DNA from: JBCBCP01 sp038530575
Lineage (GTDB): Bacteria > Pseudomonadota > Alphaproteobacteria > Rhodobacterales > Rhodobacteraceae
NCBI GenBank assembly: GCA_038530575.1
Contig: JBCBCP010000008.1
Location: forward strand, 42,174 to 106,173
DNA length: 64,000 nucleotides
Reading direction: 5' to 3'
Shown here: positions 17,684 through 26,401 of the stretch, one piece after another
Layout: every line of letters begins with the position of its first letter
Numbering within the stretch: the stretch's first letter is position 1
Notes under the pieces: generated by a model
Database searches by the model: none
What the model saw: the letters and a program-made list of their open reading frames with translations, nothing else
What the model was told of the DNA's origin: nothing
Position numbers and translations under genes: made by a program

Positions 17684-18672
17684 GCGAGGCCAGCGCTGCG
17701 AAAACGGTCCATCATGTCTGCCTCCGGACGTGGCCCAACATGGCTAATAACCTCGGCCGCGCAAAGGTTGCCCATCTTGCCGCAGATCTCCAGATCGCGG
17801 CCTGTGGCAAGGCCATATAGGAAACCGGCAGCGAACTGATCGCCTGCACCAGTGGCATCGACGGGTGTGATCTTTGTGACCGGCACATCGACACGCTCCG
17901 CGCCGCGGATCAGCGTCACGCCGTCCCCCGAACGGGTGCAGACGACAAGCGGGCACATCTGGGCCGTGCGCGCGAGCGCATCTTCGAGATCGTCCGTCTC
18001 GAACAGTGATTTGATCTCTGCCTCGTTGCCAATCACGTAATCCAGTTCCTGCCCGATCATGCGCAGGAAGTCATCTCGGTGACGATCGACGCAAAACGGG
18101 TCGGAAATGGCAATGCCCGCCAGACCGCCTGATGCGCGCACCACGCGGGAGGCCTCGAGGAAGGCCTGCTTTCCCGCGGGTTTGTCGAAAAGGTAGCCCT
18201 CGAGGAAAATGATCTTGGCGGCGGCACAGGTCGCTTCGGGCACATCGGCGGGGCCTAGGTCGGTCGAGATGCCGAGATAGGTGTTCATTGACCGCTCCCC
18301 ATCGGGGGAGACAAAGATCATGGAGCGAGACGTTGGCAGATCGCCGCCCGGGACCGGCGCGTTTACGAAATCGGTTCCAGCTTCGGCCATGGAGCTGGCA
18401 TAAAAGCGGCCCAGCGCGTCGTCGTTGACGCGTCCGATAAAGGCGGTTGGCAGGCCCAGCGCGCCCACCCCGGCGATCGTGTTCGCAACTGAGCCGCCGG
18501 GGGTCTGCAGCCTGTCCTGCATGGCTGCGTAAAGGACCTCCCCCCGCTCTTGCTCAATCAACTGCATGATCCCTTTTTCGATCCCCATCAGGTCGAGAAA
18601 GCTGTCATCCGCATGCGAGATCACATCAACAACGGCGTTTCCTATGCCGATTAGTTCATAGGTCTTGGTCAT
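17680..18672 (-). CDS. Adenosine kinase (PfkB family)
   Basis: 330 residues. PfkB signatures are present: GGSVANTIAGVGALG near residue 58 and the C-terminal DATGAGDQFAAGFLYG (about 275-290), where GAGD holds the catalytic Asp. Alphaproteobacterial homologues phosphorylate adenosine to AMP for purine salvage. A related sugar kinase cannot be fully excluded. It overlaps nth by 4 nt upstream and the GNAT gene by 4 nt downstream. Confidence 0.9.
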   Translation of the reverse strand: MTKTYELIGIGNAVVDVISHADDSFLDLMGIEKGIMQLIEQERGEVLYAAMQDRLQTPGGSVANTIAGVGALGLPTAFIGRVNDDALGRFYASSMAEAGTDFVNAPVPGGDLPTSRSMIFVSPDGERSMNTYLGISTDLGPADVPEATCAAAKIIFLEGYLFDKPAGKQAFLEASRVVRASGGLAGIAISDPFCVDRHRDDFLRMIGQELDYVIGNEAEIKSLFETDDLEDALARTAQMCPLVVCTRSGDGVTLIRGAERVDVPVTKITPVDATGAGDQFAAGFLYGLATGRDLEICGKMGNLCAAEVISHVGPRPEADMMDRFRSAGLA

Positions 18673-19313
18673 TCTGTTTTGTCCTCAAAGGGGCAGAGAT
18701 CGTTGATCAGGCAGGCGCCGCATTTGGGTTTGCGCGCCACGCAGGTGTAGCGGCCATGCAGGATCATCCAGTGATGGGCGTGAAGCTGGAATTCGGCCGG
18801 GATGTGGTCTTCGATGGCGCGCTCGACCGCCTCGACTGTCTTGCCCGGGGCCACGCCAGAGCGATTGCCGAAGCGAAAGATATGCGTGTCCACGGCTTGG
18901 GCCGGGAATTGCCACCACATGTTGAGCACAACATTCGCCGTCTTGCGCCCCACGCCCGGCAGGGCTTGCAGGGCGGCGCGGGACGAGGGCACGACGCCCC
19001 CATGCTCGTCCACGAGGATCTGGCTGAGCTTCATCACGTTCTTGGCCTTCTGGCGGTACAGGCCAATCGTCTTGATGTGATCGGTCAGCGCATCGAGGCC
19101 CAAATCCAGCATCTTTTGCGGCGTGTCAGCGACCTTGAAGAGCTCTTTGGTCGCTTTGTTTACGCCCGCATCCGTCGCCTGCGCGCTCAGCGCGACGGCG
19201 ACCACCAGCGTGTAGACGTTCACATGGTCCAGTTCCCCTTTGGGTTCGGGGTCCGCCGCTTGGAAGCGGGTGAAAATCTCTTTGATCGTGTGGTAATCGC
19301 GCTGCTTGGCCAT
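18669..19313 (-). CDS. nth: Endonuclease III
   Basis: 214 residues. The helix-hairpin-helix LPGVGRKTANVVL carries catalytic Lys124, and VDTHIFRFGNR carries Asp142. The C-terminal [4Fe-4S] ligands are spaced C-6-C-2-C-5-C (CVARKPKCGACLINDLC). It is a DNA glycosylase/AP lyase for oxidised pyrimidines in base-excision repair. It is the first gene of the minus-strand operon and is divergent from the Ada-like gene, a second DNA-repair gene. Confidence 0.95.
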   Translation of the reverse strand: MAKQRDYHTIKEIFTRFQAADPEPKGELDHVNVYTLVVAVALSAQATDAGVNKATKELFKVADTPQKMLDLGLDALTDHIKTIGLYRQKAKNVMKLSQILVDEHGGVVPSSRAALQALPGVGRKTANVVLNMWWQFPAQAVDTHIFRFGNRSGVAPGKTVEAVERAIEDHIPAEFQLHAHHWMILHGRYTCVARKPKCGACLINDLCPFEDKTE

Positions 19314-19402
19314 GGCGCCCTTCTGCGGGCTTTTGGCCGTGGGGGCAAGGGATGCGCAGCTTTCGGGTCGCGGGACGTGGCACAGGCGCCTATCGTTGGG
19401 GC

Positions 19403-20257
19403 ATGGAACAGAATGATCAGACCGAAGCTTACCACTATGGCGTCATGCGCCGCGCAATCGACGTGCTGGACGAGCGCGGCGCGGATGTCTCGCTTGAGCA
19501 ATTGTCGCGCGAGGTGGGGCTGAGCCCTGCGCATTTTCAACGCGTCTTCTCGCGTTGGGTGGGAGTGTCGCCCAAACGCTACCAGCAATACCTGACGCTG
19601 GGCCATGCCAAAGCGCTTTTGGCCGAGCGGTTCACGACGCTGGAGGCCGCGCACGCGTCGGGCTTGTCGGGGGGCGGGCGGCTGCACGATCTGTTTCTGC
19701 GTTGGGAGGCGATGAGCCCTGGCGATTATGCCAAGGGCGGGGCGGGCCTGACGATTTACTGGGGGTGGTTCGAAAGCCCCTTTGGCCCTGCGCTTGTCAT
19801 GGGGACGGAGCGGGGCATTTGCGGCTTGGCCTTTTCGGCAGAGATGGGCGCGGAGGCGGCGATGGAGGACCTGCGCGGCCGTTGGCCTGCGGCAGAGTAT
19901 ATCGAGGACCCGATGATGCTGCGGCCTTGGGTGCTTGCGGCTTTTGGTGTGCAAAGCGGCGCTTTGGAGGCAGCGCCGCTTTATCTCATTGGCGCGCCGT
20001 TTCAAATCAAGGTGTGGGAGGCACTGCTGCAAATCCCGTCGGGTCACGTCACGACCTATTCAGAGATCGCATCAAGCATCGGAAACCCCCGCGCGGTCCG
20101 CGCGGTCGGCACGGCAGTGGGGCGCAATCCTGTCAGTTGGCTGATCCCATGCCACCGCGCGCTGCGGAAATCGGGGGCGCTGGGCGGGTATCATTGGGGT
20201 CTACCAGTGAAACGGGCGCTTCTGGCCTATGAAAGTGCCCGTGTAGACGTGTCGTGA
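19403..20257 (+). CDS. Ada-like protein: AraC HTH fused to methylated-DNA-protein-cysteine methyltransferase
   Basis: 284 residues from ATG 19403. The first ~105 residues are an AraC HTH (LSREVGLSPAHFQRVFSRWVG). The C-terminal half is O6-alkylguanine methyltransferase with the acceptor-Cys motif IPCHRAL near residue 250 and the GRNPVSW arginine-finger region. It lacks the N-terminal Zn/phosphotriester-repair domain of E. coli Ada, a common shortened form. It repairs alkylated DNA and may activate its own promoter. It is divergent from nth, 89 bp apart. Confidence 0.9.
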   Translation: MEQNDQTEAYHYGVMRRAIDVLDERGADVSLEQLSREVGLSPAHFQRVFSRWVGVSPKRYQQYLTLGHAKALLAERFTTLEAAHASGLSGGGRLHDLFLRWEAMSPGDYAKGGAGLTIYWGWFESPFGPALVMGTERGICGLAFSAEMGAEAAMEDLRGRWPAAEYIEDPMMLRPWVLAAFGVQSGALEAAPLYLIGAPFQIKVWEALLQIPSGHVTTYSEIASSIGNPRAVRAVGTAVGRNPVSWLIPCHRALRKSGALGGYHWGLPVKRALLAYESARVDVS

Positions 20258-20300
20258 TCCGATAGCCCGCCTGCGACGGATTCGATTTTATTTTGCTGAT

Positions 20301-20319
20301 GGGGGGCCTCGCGCCCCCC
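20301..20319. terminator. G/C-rich hairpin after the Ada-like gene
   Basis: GGGGGGC (20301-20307) and GCCCCCC (20313-20319) form a 7-bp stem with a 5-nt loop, followed by AAACCCCCC and later CTTTTTG. It is similar in form to the hairpins at 27328-27342 and 29029-29043. It is a likely terminator or mRNA 3'-end element. Confidence 0.55.
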
Positions 20320-20471
20320 AAACCCCCCGACGGCTTTTTGAACGGGGAAGGGCAAGCGGGATTTCGCCGCCGGGAAATTCTCCTTGGGCGAAGGCATGCT
20401 GCGTCCCTATATTGGCGCATGAAATCAACAGGCCCTGCTGCAACGGGGCCAGATCATGAGGCGGAGACGAG

Positions 20472-21131
20472 ATGAGATTTCCCACAGTTACAGGCTCTAT
20501 TCTGGTAGTAGGACTTTCGGCGGGCTGTTCTGATTATGCGCAGACCGGCAGCGGCGTGCCCGCAGGTGAAAACACGCAGCGCGGTGCAGGGATCGGGGCC
20601 GCAGCGGGGGCGCTGATCGGGGCACTGACCAACGATTCCAACCGCGCGCGGGGGGCTATTGCCGGCGCGGTGGTCGGCGGGGCGATCGGGGCAGGCATCG
20701 GCTACAGCCTTGACCAGCAAGAGGCAGACCTGCGCGCGCAGTTGCAGGACGACCGGGTGACGATTACCAATACGGGCGACCGGCTGATTGTCACGTTCCC
20801 GCAGGACATCACCTTTGCCTCTGGCAGCTTTGCCGTGCGGCCCGAGTTGCGGCCGGACCTGCTGAGCCTTGCGCGCAATCTGCAGCAATACCCGCAGAGC
20901 ACGGTGCAAGTGGTTGGCCATACCGATTCCGATGGTGACGACGCGTTCAATCAGCAATTGTCGGAACGGCGGGCAAACGCGGTGGCGGATGTGCTGATGA
21001 ATGGCGGCGTGCCTTTCGAGCGGATCCAGACTTTTGGCCGCGGCGAAAGCCAGCCCATCGCATCCAATGACACTTCGACCGGCAAGGCACAGAACCGGCG
21101 GGTTGAAATCGTCATTTTGCCAAACGCCTGA
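20472..21131 (+). CDS. OmpA-family lipoprotein with glycine-zipper segment
   Basis: 219 residues. The lipobox LSAG-C19 gives a lipoprotein. A glycine-rich zipper follows (GAAAGALIGAL, then GAIAGAVVGGAIGAGIGY, about 38-78), and then an OmpA domain (VGHTDSDGDDAFNQQLSERRA, NRRVEIVIL end) that binds peptidoglycan. This is the YiaD-like architecture, and outer-membrane anchoring is expected. A purine-rich gaggcggagacgag stretch precedes the ATG. Confidence 0.92.
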   Translation: MRFPTVTGSILVVGLSAGCSDYAQTGSGVPAGENTQRGAGIGAAAGALIGALTNDSNRARGAIAGAVVGGAIGAGIGYSLDQQEADLRAQLQDDRVTITNTGDRLIVTFPQDITFASGSFAVRPELRPDLLSLARNLQQYPQSTVQVVGHTDSDGDDAFNQQLSERRANAVADVLMNGGVPFERIQTFGRGESQPIASNDTSTGKAQNRRVEIVILPNA

Positions 21132-21141
21132 GGTGGATTAG

Positions 21142-21168
21142 GTCAGGGGCATCGTGATTGCCCCTGAC
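21142..21168 (+). promoter_or_regulatory. Strong hairpin immediately before an SD sequence
   Basis: GTCAGGGGC (21142-21150) and GCCCCTGAC (21160-21168) form a perfect 9-bp stem with a 9-nt loop. It ends directly at AGGAG (21169-21173) before the ATG at 21180. There is no U tract. It may terminate or stabilise the upstream lipoprotein mRNA, or modulate translation of the FMN-reductase gene. Confidence 0.55.
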
Positions 21169-21179
21169 AGGAGACCCCC

Positions 21180-21722
21180 ATGGCAGCCCCCACACTTCTC
21201 GGCATTTCAGGCTCTCTGCGGGCTGGATCTTGCAATCGGATGCTCGTCCGCGAGGCCGCGCGACTTTTTGGCGACTGCACCTATGTCGAGGCAGATTTGA
21301 ATATGCCGCTTTACGATGGTGATGCAGAGGAAGCGGACGGCATACCTGAAGCGGTCAAAACGCTGCATGTGCAGATAGAGGCCGCAGATGCTGTCCTGAT
21401 TTCCACACCCGAGTACAACAAGGGGCCGTCCGGCGTTTTGAAGAATGCACTGGACTGGGTCAGCCGGGTGGGCGGGACACCCTGGGCGGACAAGCCCGTG
21501 GCCGTGATGTCAGCAGCGGCAGGCCGGGCTGGCGGCGAGCGTGCGCAAATGATCCTGCGCGGTTTCATGGTGCCCTTCCGCCCTCGTATCCTGCAAGGCC
21601 CGGAGATTCACGTCGCGGGTGGCGTGAAGGAATTCGACGCGGCTGGCCATCTGAAGGGCGAATGGTACGTCAAGGATGTCACGGCGCTGATGGAGGCGCT
21701 CAAGACTGAGATGGCACGCTAG
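21180..21722 (+). CDS. NADPH-dependent FMN reductase family protein
   Basis: 180 residues, flavodoxin-like fold. The phosphate-binding loop SGSLRAGSCNRML is at residues 10-22 and TPEYNKGPSGVLKNALDWVSR, the flavin-contact motif of the ArsH/ChrR/azoreductase group, is at about 79-99. It is a probable cytoplasmic quinone or azo reductase. It follows the hairpin at 21142-21168 and is convergent with the FAD-oxidase gene. Confidence 0.9.
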   Translation: MAAPTLLGISGSLRAGSCNRMLVREAARLFGDCTYVEADLNMPLYDGDAEEADGIPEAVKTLHVQIEAADAVLISTPEYNKGPSGVLKNALDWVSRVGGTPWADKPVAVMSAAAGRAGGERAQMILRGFMVPFRPRILQGPEIHVAGGVKEFDAAGHLKGEWYVKDVTALMEALKTEMAR

Positions 21723-21799
21723 TCGATCAGGCTGGCGTGCAGGCGTGCATTCGCTTTGACGCAGGCTCTGCCCGCCGCGTCGGGGCTAAAGCGGCCGAT

Positions 21800-22816
21800 C
21801 TAGACCGAGGCAAGGACGTCAAAGCCCTGCGGGATGGTGTTACGATCCTCAAGGACTATGTCGGCCATGACCTCAGCGACCTTAGGCGCCATGCCGAAGC
21901 CGATCTTGAACCCTCCGTTGGCGATAAAGTGGCCCGGACGGTCAGGCCACGCCCCAAGCATAGGCGCGCGGCTGCGGGCCCTCGGGCGCAGGCCGGCCCA
22001 GCGCTGGATCACGGCTGCCCCATTCAAGGCGGGCACGGCAGCGCGCGCGCGTTTTACAACGTCATCGAGGAGCGCATCCGGCTCCATATGGTCAAAGCTG
22101 TTCTCTGTTGTAGAGCCTATTGCGACAGTGCCGTCGCAGTGCGGGATAATGTGAAGGCTGTCCGCAAAGAGCTGCGGCGTGCCGGCCCTGTCAAGACGCA
22201 GAAGCGCGGCCTGACCCTTTACCGGCACACCCATAGGGCGCTTGCCGGTAGTGTTGAGTGCGTTGAGACCGGCGACACCCGTCGCCCAGATGACCGGGCC
22301 TGACTCTGCGCCATCGGGCAACACCTGGACGCCGCGGCTTTTCAAAGCGTTCGCCAGCGCAGCGCAAGCCTTCGCCGGGTGCAGGTGCGCGCTGAGCGTG
22401 TCGTGCACCCAATAGCCTGTCGGCGAGGTGGGCGCCCAATCGGGCACGTTGGTAACGACTTGCCACGTTGCCGCATTGCCCCAGAGCGTAGCCGCTGTGT
22501 CCTCGCGAGCCCGTGCGAGGGCCAGCCCTGCATCGTCTGCGATTGGTTGTAAGCGACCGGTGCGGGCGTAACCGTGCGCGCCGCCAACCTCTGTCCAGAA
22601 GCGTTCGGCCATCAAGAGGCTGTCCAACTGGAACGCCTTTTTCGGGTTCCAGTTCTCCGGCACATGCGGGGCAAGTGCGCCAACGATCCCGCCGGATGCG
22701 CCAGCGGCTACACCGCCCGAGTCAATGACCTGCACGAGCGCCCCGCGCCGGACGCAGGCCCATGCGATGGACAAGCCGAAAATCCCGGCGCCCCGGATGG
22801 TGACATCAATGGACAT
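21800..22816 (-). CDS. FAD-dependent oxidase (DAO superfamily), MnmC oxidase-domain-like
   Basis: 338 residues. The N-terminal dinucleotide motif is IRGAGIFGLSIAWACVRRG (8-26) and the C-terminal FAD contact is GGFKIGFGMAP. It belongs to the D-amino-acid oxidase/glycine-oxidase superfamily. Its start lies 29 bp from, and divergent to, mnmD. In E. coli the same two activities form one fused protein, MnmC, so this gene may supply the oxidase that removes carboxymethyl from cmnm5U34. A glycine oxidase (ThiO-like) role is the alternative. Confidence 0.78.
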   Translation of the reverse strand: MSIDVTIRGAGIFGLSIAWACVRRGALVQVIDSGGVAAGASGGIVGALAPHVPENWNPKKAFQLDSLLMAERFWTEVGGAHGYARTGRLQPIADDAGLALARAREDTAATLWGNAATWQVVTNVPDWAPTSPTGYWVHDTLSAHLHPAKACAALANALKSRGVQVLPDGAESGPVIWATGVAGLNALNTTGKRPMGVPVKGQAALLRLDRAGTPQLFADSLHIIPHCDGTVAIGSTTENSFDHMEPDALLDDVVKRARAAVPALNGAAVIQRWAGLRPRARSRAPMLGAWPDRPGHFIANGGFKIGFGMAPKVAEVMADIVLEDRNTIPQGFDVLASV

Positions 22817-22845
22817 GCTCCCGGCTTTCGACCAAAGCTGCCCGC

Positions 22846-23481
22846 ATGTCCAGCCTGCCCGAGCTCGAATGGAAACCTAACGGCGTCCCCGTGGCGACGC
22901 GCTTTGACGACCCGTATTTCAGTCTCGAAGACGGGCTCGCGGAAACGCGGCACGTGTTTCTGCAGGGCAATGATTTGCCGGCCCGATTTGTTCGGGGCTT
23001 TGCAATTGCCGAACTGGGCTTCGGTACCGGCCTGAACTACTGCGCTGCGCTGCGCGCCTGGCGGACGGCGGGCATGGCAGGGCCGCTGCGCTATACGGCG
23101 TTTGAACGCTACCCGATGTCGCCTGCTGACATGGCGCGCGCCCTTGCGCATTTCCCCGACCTCGCGGCAGAGGCTGCCGCGCTCGTCGAGGGCGACACCC
23201 CGGGGCTGCAGATTATCCCAGGCGATGCGCGGCAGACCTTGCTGCAATGGGGCGGCGCGGCGGATGCATGGTTTCTTGACGGGTTTTCACCAGCCAAGAA
23301 CCCCGAGCTGTGGGAGCCAGCGTTGATGAAGGCCGTTTATGACCGGACGGCACAAGGTGGCACAGCGGCCACTTATACGGCGGCCGGGTTTGTGCGCCGC
23401 GGGCTGGAGGCCGCGGGCTTTACCGTTACGCGCGCACCGGGCTTTGGCCGCAAACGGCACATGACGCGGGCGGTGCGATGA
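22846..23481 (+). CDS. mnmD: tRNA 5-methylaminomethyl-2-thiouridine methyltransferase MnmD
   Basis: 211 residues. The N terminus LEWKPNGVPVATRFDDPYFS, the SAM motif LGFGTGLNY (about 53-61) and WFLDGFSPAKNPELW (about 142-156) are diagnostic of the MnmC methyltransferase domain standing alone. It makes mnm5(s2)U34 in the wobble position. It overlaps the EamA transporter gene by 4 nt. Confidence 0.93.
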   Translation: MSSLPELEWKPNGVPVATRFDDPYFSLEDGLAETRHVFLQGNDLPARFVRGFAIAELGFGTGLNYCAALRAWRTAGMAGPLRYTAFERYPMSPADMARALAHFPDLAAEAAALVEGDTPGLQIIPGDARQTLLQWGGAADAWFLDGFSPAKNPELWEPALMKAVYDRTAQGGTAATYTAAGFVRRGLEAAGFTVTRAPGFGRKRHMTRAVR

Positions 23482-24341
23482 GCGCGGGAAACAATACGCG
23501 TTTGGGCATTCTGCTTATGATAGCCGTATCCGTGGTGTTCGCGGCACAGGACGGCATCTCGCGCCATCTCGCTGGCGAATACAACGTCTACATGATCGTC
23601 ATGATCCGGTACTGGTTCTTTGCCGCCTTCGTCATAGCCGTCGCCGCGCGACGCGAGGGGCTGCGCGCAGCGGCGCGGACGAGCCAGCCCGTGCTGCAGG
23701 TCACGCGGGGCCTGCTGCTGGCTGCTGAGATTTGCGTGATGGTGACGGCCTTTACCTTGCTTGGGCTGGCGGAAAGCCACGCGATCTTTGCCGCCTACCC
23801 GCTACTGGTGGCTGCGCTATCGGGCCCGATCCTCGGTGAAGCGGTCGGCTGGCGGCGTTGGGCAGCGATTGGAGTTGGATTCGTCGGTGTTTTGATCATC
23901 TTGCGCCCGGGTCTCGGCGTGTTCGAGCCTGCGGCGATCATTCCGGTCATCTCGGCGCTGATGTTTGCGGTCTACGGGCTTTTGACCCGCTTCGCCGCTC
24001 GGCGCGACAGCACGGCGACCTCATTTTTCTGGACCGGGGTGGCGGGCGCGGTGGCCATGACGGCCGTGGGCGTGTGGTTTTGGGAACCGATGGGCGGCGC
24101 CGATTGGGCATGGATGGGCCTTTTGTGCCTGACTGGGGCACTGGGCCACTGGCTGCTGATCCGCACCTACGAGGTGGCTGAGGCCAGCGCCGTGCAGCCC
24201 TTTGCCTACTTCCAGATGGTCTTTGCCACGCTGGTCGGCGTCTTTGTGTTTGGCGAAGTTCTTGAGTTGCCCGTCTTGTTCGGTGCGGCCTTGATCGTCG
24301 CCGCGGGCCTATTCACCCTTTGGCGCGAACGCCAGCAATGA
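23478..24341 (+). CDS. DMT-superfamily EamA transporter
   Basis: 287 residues, about ten hydrophobic segments in two EamA repeats (for example ILLMIAVSVVFAAQDGISRH near the N terminus and PFAYFQMVFATLVGVFVFGE near the C terminus). It is an inner-membrane permease or exporter of unknown substrate. It is coupled to mnmD by a 4-nt overlap, and its 3' end overlaps the convergent transglycosylase gene by 33 nt. Confidence 0.9.
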   Translation: MSAGNNTRLGILLMIAVSVVFAAQDGISRHLAGEYNVYMIVMIRYWFFAAFVIAVAARREGLRAAARTSQPVLQVTRGLLLAAEICVMVTAFTLLGLAESHAIFAAYPLLVAALSGPILGEAVGWRRWAAIGVGFVGVLIILRPGLGVFEPAAIIPVISALMFAVYGLLTRFAARRDSTATSFFWTGVAGAVAMTAVGVWFWEPMGGADWAWMGLLCLTGALGHWLLIRTYEVAEASAVQPFAYFQMVFATLVGVFVFGEVLELPVLFGAALIVAAGLFTLWRERQQ

Positions 24342-26282
24342 GTTGCCTTTCAGCTCCTGCGTGAACGGCACGGGCAAAGGATCGCGGCCCAGTCGCGCGC
24401 GGTAAACGGGCAGGCTTTCAGTGACACGCATCACGTAGTTTCGTGTCTCGCGGAAGGGGATGAATTCGATCCAATCAACGATGTCGACCTCTGCGCCCCG
24501 CGGATCACCGTAAAGCTCGATCCACCGCGGCGGGCGGGCCGGACCCGCGTTGTAGGCGACCGACATCAGCACGACGTTGCCGTCAAAGCGGCCCGCCATC
24601 TGGCTCAGATAGGTGGCCCCGAGCCGTGCGTTATATACCGGATCGGCCGTCAATCGGTCCGTGCTGTGTTCCGCGCTAAGGCCGAGGTCGCGGGCAACGT
24701 CCCGGCCTGTGGCGGGCATGATCTGCATCAGCCCGCGCGCGCCGACACCGCTTTGCACGCCGGGGTCAAATTCCGACTCGCGCCGCGCAATGGCCAGCGA
24801 CATGGCCGGGTCCATTGGCAACTCTGCCGCCGCCAGCGGATGCAGCGGGTAGTAGGGCGCGGGGATGGTGATGCCGCGCCGCGCCACGCGCTTGCCGATC
24901 ATCACCGCGAGGTGCGGCTGGCCCGCGTCGATGGCCGCCTGCCCCAGAAGGGCCGCGTCCTCTTCCAGCAGCTGCTCGGCGAGGTGGGTCCAGAAGCGCT
25001 CCGCAAGGTTCAACTGGCCCGAGGCTTGCAGGAGCAGCCCGGCCTCAAAGAGGGGCGAGGCCGTGAGGGCGCTGGCTTGCCAATCGGGCGGCGTTTCCGG
25101 GCCAGCGAGGGCTGCGTCAAAGGGCAGGCCCGCGCGTTCGGCCGCCAGAAGGCCGTAGAACGAGGTTTGGAACTGCGCGCCGTCTGCGTAGCTGGCCTTG
25201 GCGCCCGTTTCATCGCCCGCAGCCTCCAGCGCGCGGCCAATCCAGTAGCCCGCCCGGCCCCGGCTGATCGGGGAGGCGATGACCGCGCGGTGGTTGCGGA
25301 AGTGCTGCACTGCGGTTTCGGGATCACCCAGCAGGCGCAGCGCGATAAAGCCCGACAGCCATTCAAGATCGGCATAGGCGCTGCCGCCTTCCAGCCCGTG
25401 TTCAGAGGCGAGGCGATAGGCGCGGGCGGCGTCCCCGTCGCGCATCTCATCCCGCGCGAGGGCACGGCGGCGGCTCGCCCAGCCTTCGGGCACGCCCAGA
25501 TTGGCCGAAGAGGCGAGCATCATGTCCTTTGCCTCGGTCCAGAGGCCCGCGCGCACGCGCCATTCCATCCTGTCACGGGCAAGGCCCGAATCGCTTGCGA
25601 GGTTCGCGGGCACGGCGGCGATAAGAGCATTGACGCCTTCGCTGCGCCGCTGCAGCGCAAGCCGCGCGTCCATGACGGCCTGCTGCCCCTCGGTCAGCAG
25701 CGGCCGCATACGGCTGGCGCCTTCGCGGTCGCGGTCCCAAAGTAGCATGTCCGCCCGCGCCCAATGGTGCGGCGCAAGGATGTCGGCGTAGACCTCAAGA
25801 AAGGCGTCCTGAACCGCGCTGTCCATGTCCATGGTGCGCCAGGCCAGAACAACGTTGGCTTCGGCTTCGCCCGTCTGACCGTCAGCGCCAAGCGCCTGTG
25901 CGTGGGCCAGAACACCGCGCGCGGTTTGCGGCGGGACGCTGGCGAAATAGGCTAGAACAGTGGCTTCGCCCGCGGCAATCACGTCTGGCTCCACGCGGCG
26001 CTGCATCAGGGCAAGGCCCGGCCAGTCGCCTCGGCGGGCAATGAATGTTTCGACCTCGTCCAAGGTGCCAAGGCCCGCGCGCAGCCGCATCCATGTGATG
26101 ACATCTCGTGCGACGTCCCCGTCCCGGGCGGCAATGCGTTCTGCGGTGGTCCAGTCGCCCCGGCTTGCGGCGTCTATGGCCCAGCCAAGTGGACGCGGAC
26201 GCACATCACCGGGCTCCTGCGCGTGCAGGGCCGAGCCGACCAAAATGGCCAGTGTCAGGATCAGCCGCATCGCCGCTTGCAT
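24309..26282 (-). CDS. Soluble lytic murein transglycosylase (Slt-like)
   Basis: 657 residues. A signal peptide MRLILTLAILVGSALHAQ begins at the second Met; GGAG lies 8 nt before the first ATG at 26282. A long alpha-superhelical region with TPR-like repeats leads to a C-terminal SLT domain near 490-620 with ARRESEFDPG (catalytic Glu), GARGLMQIMPATG and VAYNAGP. It cleaves peptidoglycan in the periplasm, forming 1,6-anhydromuropeptides. Confidence 0.92.
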   Translation of the reverse strand: MQAAMRLILTLAILVGSALHAQEPGDVRPRPLGWAIDAASRGDWTTAERIAARDGDVARDVITWMRLRAGLGTLDEVETFIARRGDWPGLALMQRRVEPDVIAAGEATVLAYFASVPPQTARGVLAHAQALGADGQTGEAEANVVLAWRTMDMDSAVQDAFLEVYADILAPHHWARADMLLWDRDREGASRMRPLLTEGQQAVMDARLALQRRSEGVNALIAAVPANLASDSGLARDRMEWRVRAGLWTEAKDMMLASSANLGVPEGWASRRRALARDEMRDGDAARAYRLASEHGLEGGSAYADLEWLSGFIALRLLGDPETAVQHFRNHRAVIASPISRGRAGYWIGRALEAAGDETGAKASYADGAQFQTSFYGLLAAERAGLPFDAALAGPETPPDWQASALTASPLFEAGLLLQASGQLNLAERFWTHLAEQLLEEDAALLGQAAIDAGQPHLAVMIGKRVARRGITIPAPYYPLHPLAAAELPMDPAMSLAIARRESEFDPGVQSGVGARGLMQIMPATGRDVARDLGLSAEHSTDRLTADPVYNARLGATYLSQMAGRFDGNVVLMSVAYNAGPARPPRWIELYGDPRGAEVDIVDWIEFIPFRETRNYVMRVTESLPVYRARLGRDPLPVPFTQELKGNSLLAFAPKGE

Positions 26283-26401
26283 CTACTGCGCTCCAAGGGA
26301 TAAGCCACCTCGCAGGGTATGCCCTCCGCGTATGGTTTCAACCTTACATCTGCGTGACGGGCGAATTTGCGCGAAACGCGCGGTGCAAAGGGAGGCATCC
26401 G

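Noticed and set aside
26283..26401. Possible lysine riboswitch upstream of dapA
   Set aside because: The 119-bp gap is too short for that riboswitch (about 170 nt) and shows no matching stems.
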